Of a DNA stretch of 64,000 nt, positions 1 to 16,100 are shown one piece after another (within the stretch, counting starts at the first letter, position 1; the number at the start of each line of letters is the position of its first letter). The stretch is from Anaeramoeba flamelloides (Eukaryota > Metamonada > Anaeramoebidae): the NCBI GenBank assembly GCA_027625915.1, contig JANTQA010000010.1:1302001-1366000 (forward strand), given 5' to 3'. The notes under the pieces were generated by a model, which worked only from the letters and a program-made list of their open reading frames with translations, had not been told where the DNA came from and did not search any database. The translations under genes and the position numbers were made by a program.

Positions 1-1331
1 TTGGAAAATAATTTTGATTTTACAAACTATTTTTCCCATTTTTTTTTTCCTTTCTGTTTTTGTTTTCATTTTATTTTTTGAACGATGTATATAAACTTGT
101 TACGTTCCAAAAAAAAAATTTTTTTCCATTGATTGATATTAGGTTCAAGCTGAATTCCTTTAAATAGAAAAACTGTATAAAATTAGTTGATGCACTACAA
201 GGAAAATTTAAACACCAAAAATTAAAGTTAGCCAAAACTATACATTGGATTTCAGTTATACTTCTTTTGTAAATTATTTTTTCAAAGTTATCATAATTTT
301 ATGTAATAAAAAAAGGATAGCTTTTAAACTCATGAAAATCCGAATACTCCCCTTTTCAAAAATACCGACTTTTGAAAAACACACCTATTTTTGGGGTATT
401 TTTTTATTGGAAAAAGTTGAAATGAATTATTTTTTGATTGAATATTAAGATTAAAAAAAGAATAAATGTTAAAGCAATTTGCAGAAAACAATCGGGAACG
501 TATATAAAAACTCAAACATGGAAAAAAATAAAATGATAAAAAATATTCCAAAAACAGATAAAAAATCAGATTTTCAATTTAATTTAGCGATATCTTTTGA
601 TTGAAATATTTTGTGCTATTTTAAAATTGAAAAATATGTTTCTTTTTAGACTATTTTAAAAATACTTGAAAATTATCTCTCTACTAAGTTAATTAAAAAA
701 TTCAAAAATTTTACAATTAAAAGTTATAAAAATATTACTGAAAAATTTCATTTTTTTTTCAATTCCTATTAATATCTATTAAAGTTGTAAACCTTTTTGA
801 AAATTGTTATGTATAATAATGTTTATTATGTGAGTGTATTTCAAAAATACAAAATTTGAGGATTTTTTTTTGAAAAAATTTTCCTTGTCTTGTGGTATCT
901 AACCTTTGATCGTTCAATAATTGTTAATGGATATATCACAAAATCTATCAATAAATTTTTTTGTTTAGCTTATTTCCAAAATTTTTGTCAACACACTCTT
1001 GATTTAATTATTTATTTTTTAGTTTTTTTTCTTTTGAATAAAAATGGTTACCATAAAATCATAAATACTGGATAACCTAAATGTTGTTTAATATTAAGTT
1101 TTAAAAAAATAAAAAAAATCTCAATTTTTTTTGTAAGCATATTTTTGATTCAGGGTGTTTCTGTGATGACGAAATTTTTGTAATAGAGTTTATTTTTCAT
1201 TATAACAACACATCATTAAAAAATATAAAATAATCCAAATAGTATTTCTTTTAAGTTTTATATTAGAAAGATTGGTAATTTTGGATTCATAAAAAATAGA
1301 CTCAAATTAATAAATTGCTGAGATGAATTAC
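1..1331. other. AT-rich flank, possible 3' part of the kinase gene
   Basis: No ORF here is convincing on either strand; the short open frames are hydrophobic F/Y/I strings typical of random AT-rich DNA. The BRSK-like kinase to the right ends its last clear exon at a GTAAGT donor, so its 3' exons should lie here. One possible terminal segment on the minus strand lies near 840-916 (reads VRYHKTRKIF and stops), but nothing supports it beyond an AG in front and an open frame. Confidence 0.4.
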
Positions 1332-1348
1332 CTCATCCACTTCATAAT
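1332..1348 (-). CDS. possible 17-base micro-exon of the kinase gene
   Basis: On the minus strand a TTTTAG acceptor precedes a 17-base segment followed by GTAATT. Its phase fits the preceding exon exactly: one base is carried over from 1562, and the reading is YYEVDE before a phase-0 donor. This is inference from splice signals and phase only. It could be chance, because such signals are common in AT-rich DNA. Confidence 0.3.
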
Positions 1349-1561
1349 CTAAAACACAAATTACAAAAAAATAAATTTTTCGAGGATCTAAACAAGATTT
1401 TCATTTTTTTAAAAAAACACTACTCCCTTATTGAAATTAAGTGAATTATTTCAACAAATTAATTATTTTAAAAAAAAAAAAAAAAAAAGTTAAAATACAT
1501 ATACAATAATTATTAAATAATTAAAAGAAAACGAATAAAGAAAAAAAAAATATAAACTTAC

Positions 1562-6868
<5,307 letters not shown>

Positions 6869-9800
6869 GAACAAATAATAAATAACTGAAAAAATGAATG
6901 CAGTTTTTCACATTAAGTTAACAATTACGAACTTTTTTTTTGGTGAAATGGAGTAATACTGGTTTGTTTTATAATCTAATAACTCTTATTTATTATTTTT
7001 CCAAAAAGGTATAAGAGTAATTATTTCCATAGGAAGAATATTGAAGTGCGATAACCAAACTCATCTATAAATTAAAGAGAATATGAGTTCTATTTTCTCA
7101 AAGAATTTCATTTTTCTCAATTTAAATTTTCAGTAAAAAGATCTTTATCTTTTTTTCTATTTTTGGATCAAAACAGAAAAAGAAAAATTTGCAAAAAGAT
7201 TTTTATTTTGAAGAAATCACACTTTTAGTAATTTCCCAGACTTTGTATGAACAATCAACTTTGGAAAATTAATCTTTTTTAAAAATAAGAGAAAAATAAA
7301 TCATATATTCAATACTTGAAGATAAGAAAAAAATTAGAACATTTATTTTATTCACAAATATTTATTAAATTTCATGAAATTTAAAAGATTTGCTAAATAT
7401 TCTTTTTCAAATACTCAGAGTATAAATAAGGAAATACATGTATTAAAATCAGTTACTTACAAATATCTATTATTAATTTATTAGAATTAATTATTTTTCT
7501 AATTCGTTTTATTTGTTTGAAAATCTTTAAAAAGTTGACCAATAATAAAACTTATTGAAATATTTAATCTGGTGATTTTACTAACCCACTGGAAGAATTA
7601 AGAATGTATTATTCATTATTGATTAAAAATAATCAAATTAAAAAGTATTTCTTTTTGTTATAAGTTGAAAATTTCCATAGTTTTAAAAAAGAGTATTTTG
7701 AGAGAATTTTAAATTATATTTGGCCTTTTTTTCGAGTATTTTTCTGTTCAATAAAAAGAAAAACTGATTTGAACTCTTCTTTGAATCAAAAAATAATTTT
7801 TTTTCAAGTATAAAATTATTTATATAATTATTAAGTAATATAGTTGACTTTTTAGAGAGTTATTTCAAAAAAGGTAGTGGTTTTATTTTTAAAGTGTATT
7901 TCAAGTATACTTTTTTTAAATTCAATATAATTTCTTTCTTCTTTAAAAGGAAAAAATAATTTTTTTAATAGAATTCGGAAATATGTTGGACTTTTCAAAA
8001 GTGGTAAAAATGGATCAAACTTTGAAGAACAATCATTCATTTCTGAATAACATTTATAGTAAAATTGGTATTGTAGTAATCAGATTTTTACTTTATTTTT
8101 CAATTGAAAGATGCAGTAAATTTTTTTTAACTTTACTATTAAATTTAATCAAAGATTGTTTCAAGTTGGTTAGTAACTTCCACTTGTTGCAAAATAAAAT
8201 CCCTTCTCTTTATTTGTTAAAGACGGTACATTAAATGATCAAAGAAATAGATAATGAACCATGTGTAAATATGGTGTTGGTTACTACAATTTTGATTATT
8301 TAAAAAGAAATTTGTAAATTGAAAAATTAAATTGAAAATTTTTCTCAAAAAATTTGAAACAGAAATTTGTTCGAAATTAATCTCTGAACCAAAGGAAAAA
8401 ATAACAAAATTTCAAAAAATTAAATTTATTATTTCAAACTACTTAAAACATCAAGGAGATTGGCTTCCAAAATTTATTTGACCTTTGGTACACGTTGTGG
8501 ACAGTAAATGAGATTTTGTATTTAAAATAAGAAAATAAAAACGTACAAATTTAATTTTCAAAAATTAGGATTTTAAACTTTGATATTTATATTTTTTACA
8601 TCAGAATAAAATCTTAATTATTATTTCACTTTATAAAAAATCAGATTAAGTGCATCAATTTTGACTTTAATTCAAGACTATTATATTAAAAATTGTTTGA
8701 TTTTTATTTGAAAAAAATTTAAATTTCAAGAAATTCAAAAATCAAATTAAAACATTTACAAAAATTTATTTTTTAAACTATAACGTTTGTTTACTAAAAA
8801 TGTAATTTCACCAAAAACTTGAATATTTTAATATTTCCTAAATTGGGAAGGTATTTTGACAAAAAACCTATGGTTACTAATAGTAAAAAATTAATTTAAA
8901 ATAAGAATAAAAATATTTATATAAGAAACAGAAATATGAAAATAAAAAAAATCTTTAAAAATCAAACAAAAAAAAAATAAATAAACCTAACTAAACCCCA
9001 TTTCAAAATACTTGGCCCATTAAAAACCAAATTTTGAAAATAAATATTTTTCTAAATTGAAGTAATCTATGATAATATTGAAAAATTACTATTCTAAAAT
9101 TTAGTAAAACCCACTAGAAATATTTATTTTTCATCTCAGAATAAAATAAAAAAAAGTAAAAAAAAACAAAATAAAAAAAAACTGGACCATTAATTATGGG
9201 ATTTAGTTTATTTTCATTTTTTATTGAATTAATTTTTTGATTTTCATATTTCTTTTTCTTATCCAAATATGTTTATTCTTTTTTTAAATTATTTTTTTTT
9301 TGCTATTAGCAACATAAAGTTTTTGACATGAAACCTCTACCTTGTAGACACTACCAAAAGGTTGATAGTATTTGGAATATTAAAAATTTAATAAAAAAAG
9401 TATTTAAATTTAGCTATCAATTTTTGTATATGTGAAAGGATTAATTTTATAAAAACTAAAAAAAAAATTATTCAATTTCCTTTTTTATCAAGTTGTAAAT
9501 GGTACTTTAAAAACTTTTCACTTCAAATAAGTTTTCCAAAATTCATGATTTTTATAAAGTTTTTTGTATTTAAACCAAAAATATTCTTCTTCATATCAAT
9601 TCGGAAGGGATTAAACAATTGTAAAAATTGATAACTTGCCGACAATTTTAATATTAAAATGCTTTACTACCAATTACAGTGTAATTTTGATTCTAGTAAT
9701 ATATTTGGATAAATTAATACGAGAAAGTTCTACTTACAAAAAAAAAAAAATAAAAAAATGTGAAAATTATTTTATTTAAAAAAAAATAAAAAAGGAAAGG

Positions 9801-10178
9801 AAGAATAGAATATAGTTTTTATTTCGCCCATTAAAACGAAAAGGAAAAAAGAAAGATAAAAGAGAGATAAAATATCAACCTTTTTGTATGTTTTTAGTAT
9901 ACAAAAACGATGGTTGAAAAAATATTAAAGAAGAGTATATATATATATTAACCCACTTTTCTTCGATCATTAAAAAAAGTTTGATTATATTCAAATAGAG
10001 TGGTATACAAGGAATAATAATAAAATAAATCAGAATAAAGATTTTTAAAAAAATCTATAGGAGCCCTGGAACGGCTATATGTCAATAGATTAATGAAAAA
10101 ATAATGGGTTAATAAATTATGATAAAAAGAGAAACAAAAGTACTAATAAAAACTAAATAACTGACTGGCAATTATTTA
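6869..10178. other. AT-rich spacer, no gene seen
   Basis: This stretch lies between the 5' end of the BRSK-like kinase and the 3' end of the CDK gene, both on the minus strand. It should contain the kinase promoter near 6870-7000 and the CDK 3' untranslated region near 10000-10178. Open frames at 7852-8040 and 7983-8234 overlap on opposite strands, have no recognisable motif and look random. No repeat copy was noticed. Confidence 0.5.
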
Positions 10179-13100
10179 TTAGTTTTCCATTTGTTCCCTA
10201 ATCTCGTCAAAATATGGATGTTTCATTGCTTGTTTTGCAGAGATTCTTTCTGAAGGATCGTATATCAACATTTTTGTAAGTAAATCCAAAGCTTCAGGAT
10301 CGATTTTATTTTTTTCACCCAGAATCGGTTCCATTGTTTTCTTGATACCAACTGGTGAAAATTGGGGGAAAATTGGGGAATAATTAGGAAGAGAAGTTAA
10401 ACCTGGGAAGTTTTCATTTGTTGGGGTTCCAAAACATTTAAAAATTTTAAATAATAAATCAATTTCTGAATCGGCTATTTTTTTTTTGAAAAAAAACAAT
10501 TGGGTAATAATAAAATCAAATATTATTAAGAATAAAAGTGAAAAAAAAAATAATAATAAAGTCAAATAGGAAATGAATTACAATTATTAAGTAAAATAAA
10601 ACTGAAAGTGGTATTAAAACCAGAAAAGAAATTAAATTTGTTTGAATTTACATCATTACACATCACAATAAAAAAAAAAAAAAAAAGTTTATTGTTCATA
10701 AGGCACTCCAAAATTAAACCTTAATAATCAATTTGTAGTAATAAATCAAACAAATAACTGTCAACTTTTATTTTGAGATTTTGAATATTTTGAACATTTA
10801 ATAATAATGTAACAAATAAAAAATTATCCAAATTTTAAAAAGAATGCCTATAACAGTAGAAATTTCGTCAAAAAAAAAATTAAATTAAGGAATCAGTCTT
10901 CTACGATAACAAGGCAAAATTTTTAATATATGTTATTGGTGATATTCTCTACTTGCAAATTTTGTATATGCCAAGTGTCAAAAAATTCTGATCGACCAAG
11001 AAACCCAAAAAAGAATATTAGTTTAGTGAGATCAATTTTTTTTTTTCATTTTTTTCTGAAAAAGAAAAACATTTAAATTCATTTTATTTCTCACATTCTA
11101 ACAATTTTATAAATTTATTCAAAATTTTTTTTTGGTAAAGTTTTCGAATATTTGAATTCATGTATAATTGTTTTTAGAACTTAAAAAACCTTTTTAGTCA
11201 CATTTTTTTCAAAAAATTACTTTATTCAAGTTTCTCAATTTGAGAGTCAATCCAAAGTTATATAAATAAAAGATTGGGATTTTTTTTTTTTTATTTTTGA
11301 AGAGAGAAAATTGCTTTTCTCCTGTGTGCCCTAATTTCTAAACTTTTTTTTAGAAATTTTGTTAAAGAATCACAAATTTTATTATCACTTACTAATGATA
11401 ATATATATGATGAATTCTTTTTATTAATAATATCTCTGATATTATTAATTTTTTTATTTTTTTTCAAAAAATTCAGATATCCAGATTTTTTCGATTTATT
11501 TTATAGGCCGGACAGTCCCATAAAAAAATGATCGAAATCTTCAATGATATCAATATTTAACTTTTCTTTACATAAATCACAATTTTTATTTTTATTTTTA
11601 CTTGTTACATAAGAGTACCTATTTAAACAATTAGTAAAATTTCGAAATTTTAGAATTGTTTTTGAAGCTTTCCAGTTTAAATATTTTTGTTGTTTGAAAT
11701 TGCAATTTTGTTGTTTTATAATTTTTAGATATTGTTGAACTTTCCAACTAGGTGAATTTTCCAATTCGGTTAATCGAAAAACTTTTAATTCTAAATCTAA
11801 TAATTTTAATCCCTTAGTGTGCCAATTAATATTTTCATTTTCCAATTTTCGAAAATTTAGTATTGTTTTTTAATTTTTTTAAATTTAAGAAATCTAATTT
11901 TTTCTATCAATTTATATTTTCTTCGGTATATTTTTAATCTAGCGAGATCAATTTTTGCTTCAGTTTTATAAATTAATCGAGGTGAATGGATATTAATTTG
12001 TAAGAAATTTGTGACTGATTTATTGATAAATCTATCAATTCTTTCAAAATCATTTTGTTTCAAGTCAAATATTTCAAGACCATAATAAAGTTGACTTAAA
12101 ATGAGAGCTTTGAAAGAAGTTATTTTGACTCCATTGTTGAGTTTATTTTGTTGAAACAATCGATTAAGTGTTTCCAAGGACTTTTCTACTTTTTTGAAAT
12201 TATATTCAAGATGTGTGTTTTTTTCTAACCAAATCCCAAGATAAAAAATATCTTTTAATTCTTTTTTTATATTTGGTTTTTTTATTATGTGGGTTCATCC
12301 CGAATCTTTTTATTATTTCAAAAATCCTTTCTAAATTAATTTTTAGAGAGATTAATGGCCCTTTCATAATAAGAATAAGATCATCTGCATACATTTGAAC
12401 ATGAACAGCTAAAGTTTTTAACTTTTCTAGTAGGAAATGAGATATAAATGCGAAGAGAATTGGTGATAAGGGATCTCCTTGATAAACTCCAATTCCTTCT
12501 TTTTTTGTAATATCTCAAGAGCCAATTTTTAATTGTTTCATTTTTGATAAATTTTTTAATAGATTGATATATTAACGAGTGTTGTATAGAGTCAAAAAAT
12601 TTTTGTATGTCTATAGTAACTACAAAGTATTCTGTATTTTTATTTTTTATTTTTTTAAATTTTCTTAATAAATTTAAAACAGCAATTCTTGTTCCAAAAT
12701 ATTTTTTAAATCCAAATTGTTTTTTTTGAAATCAAGTCCCATGAGTCTTGAATTCCAATGTATATTAATTTTAAAAAAAAATCTTGGAAGAGATTGATTT
12801 ATAGAGATAGGTCGATAATTTAATGGTTCGCCTTCATCCCCCCGATTTATGAATAAATAATAAATTTCTTTTTTTTAATAAAATTTATACTTTTTTCAGT
12901 TTCGTCTGTTATCCAATTTAAAAAAAATATTTTGAACTGTTTTAATAAAATAATTATAATTTAATAAATATTGAATTGGTTGGTTTTTTTATAAACTTAT
13001 AATGATTTATTTTGTCAAATTCTTTAACTGATTTATTTTTTTTGAAATTTGATTATTTCTTTAATTTTATCTTGATCAAAAATTTCCTTTATGTCAATTG

Positions 13101-16100
13101 GATTTAATGAATTTTTATTAATTTTAAATTTTTTAATATAATTAATTATATTTGTATTAGGTTTTTGACTAATTGATTTTACAAAATCGTTATACACTGT
13201 GAATATGGTTTCATTATTTAAAAACATTTTTGTAGAAGTTTCTCTTATTTTATTTAATGTTTTCCAAAAGTTTTTATTTTTATTATATTCTTCATTTATT
13301 TGATTAAGTAATTTTAAGTAATTTAATTCATTAATTTTTTTTGATTTTATGTAAAGTTTCATTTTTATCAAACAATTTATAAAGTAAATTATTAATTTTT
13401 AATTTATCTTGTTTGATATCAAATACTATTCTTTCTTTCTGTTTAATTTTTTTTTTAAATAAAATAAAATTTTCTTCATTTAAATTAAAATTCTGCCGAG
13501 AAAAGAATTGGAGAAAGTCTTCTTGAAAGGTTGGAATATCCTTAATTTTATAGATATCATTGATTTCCCAATTTGAGTTTATTTCAAATTTATTCATAAT
13601 TGTATTATGATCACTAATAAAATTTTTGATAGTCTTTGATTTATTGAGTTTTAAATTATTAAAATTTGTTAAAAAAATAATCCAAATTGTTTGGTTTTCT
13701 ACTTGGTTTATTATTAAGAAATATTTTAAAATTAAATTTTTCAAATAATTTTATTTTATTTTCATTTAAATTAAAATCACCACCAATAATTGTTTTATTG
13801 TTTTGGTATTTTCTTAAGATATTTATTATTTTTTTATTAATTTCAATATTTCGGTCATTTCTCCGATATATATTAATAATGATTAAGTCAGTAAATTGTA
13901 TTCCCATTACATCTAAATCAGCAATTAATATTTCACGAAAAAATTCTAGAAATATCTTTTTTATTATTATTAGTAAACCGCCCTTATTTCCATTATTTCC
14001 CTAAGATTTTTTATTCACAGAGAAATAGTTTGTGAAAGTTGGTTTTTTTGTTATTTTGGATTCTTGTATTAAATAAATATCGATATTACATTTTAATAAA
14101 AAAGATTCTAATTTAAAAATTTTATTTGAATTATTCAAGCCACAAATATTTAAAGAGGCTATATTAATATTTATTTTTTGATTTTTATTTTTCATTTTTT
14201 TAGAACCTTTTATTAATAATCTTTCTTTGTTCTTCAAAAAATGTTTTATATATAAATCATTTGTAATATTTTTTTGTTTATTTTTTAATATTCTTTTAAA
14301 AGTTTTTATTTTTTCGAGATTTTCCCAAATTACAAGTTTATTATTTCCTTTCCTTAAAAATCTAATAACACAATAATTATTTAAGAAATTAAATATTTCT
14401 AATGTTGAAATATTTTTTTGAATAAAAATCAATTTGTTTTTGTTTGGTACATTTTGTAACTTTTTTAAACTTTTACAATATGTAAAGTTTGAAAAATAAA
14501 TTATTTTATTTTTATCATTATTGTAATCAATATTATTATTAATTTGGTTTGATAAATAAATTAGTGTTTTTTAATAAATTGGAAATTTCTATTTTTCCGT
14601 TATTTGAATTGGAGTAATTATAATTATCAAATATTGAAATATAAGAATAATTAAAAGATTTTTTAATCCAATATTCAATTTGGAAGTTGTTGATTTTTGT
14701 TAGTTTCCAATTTTTGAATTCAATAAGAATTATTAATTTTAATAAATTTTTTATTAATAATTTTTTATTTGTTGTGTTGAATTCTTTTATATTTAATAAG
14801 ATAATAAATTCATTCATAATTTTGAATTGAATTTTTTTCAAGTGGTTGTCGTTTTTTTTGGGGTTTTGATGATAAAACGAGAAAAAAAATTTTTTCTGAA
14901 TGAGTCTTATAAAAAAAATTGAATATTGAAAAATTTATTTTATTTGTTGGATTTAGTTTGAATTTATTTTTTATAATTATTGGATAATTGAAAGGATTAT
15001 CAATTTTTGTAAAAGTCCATTTTAAATCATTCTTTTTAATTTTTGATTTATATGAAGTTTTTATATATATAATAAAATAAATTAAGGTTTTAAAAATATT
15101 TATTGTTTTAATTTCTTTTTTTAAAACCTGATAGTCACTTTTTCTTTTGGTTTCTATGTTTGATACAGTAACCTGAAGTATCAAATGTGTGGTTTTTTAC
15201 AATCTTTATTGTTTAGAGTTATTCCTTTACATTTAACACTGGTTATTAATTTATCTGAAATACTCTTTTTTGCCTTTGCCTTTGTTTTTTTGTTTTTTTA
15301 AGTTGAGTTGAATATTTTTCATATATATTTCTTTATTTTTTTGGAGTTTGGTTAAAATAATATAATAAATCTTTTTTGAATATTTGGTTTTTTTATCAAC
15401 TTTTTTTGTTTAAGTTATTTGAGTTATTTGAGGTTGGTTGATTATTATTTTGATTAATTTTTTTGATTAATAGAAATAGAGTTGTTAATTCCATCAATCT
15501 TATCAATTTCTTGATTTTTTTTATTATTTTTCTTTTTTTAATTCTTTTTCGAATTTTTTATTTAAATTCTTTATCTCGAATTAAAAATTGATTATAAACT
15601 AGTTCCTCTTCTTTTCTTTTTGAGGATTGAGTTGTTTTTTGAATCATTTATATTTGGGTTTAGATTTTCTAATAAAGATAGTTCAGATTCATTTTCTGAA
15701 TCTTTTTATAATTTGAATTTCATTAGATTTATCTTTTATTTCATTCTCAGAATGAATATAACCTTTATCAGATTTATTCTGAATTTTTTTTGGATGATAT
15801 ATTATTATATAAGTTATTATTTTTATTTTTAATAACTTTATGATTATTTTTAGATAAATTTGTGATAATTTCTTTCAAATCTAGAATCTCTTTTTTCAAG
15901 AGAATTAATTCTATTTTCATATTGATTATTATTATGATTTGAATTATTATTTGAATTCAATTTTGGAGTTTTTGAATTTTTTGGTTATTTGTTTTTTGGA
16001 ATTAGAGAGTAATTTTTTGTAGGCCTTTTTAATGGTAATTGGTCTCTCATTAATCAGTAAACCATTTAAGTGAAGTGCCTTATCTCTAATTACACAAGAA

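Noticed and set aside
245-1075. Three short ORFs near the left edge
   Set aside because: They are F/Y/I-rich, partly use TTG starts, overlap on opposite strands and have no recognisable motif.
13687-14004. Plus-strand hydrophobic ORF
   Set aside because: It is antisense to the LINE endonuclease region.
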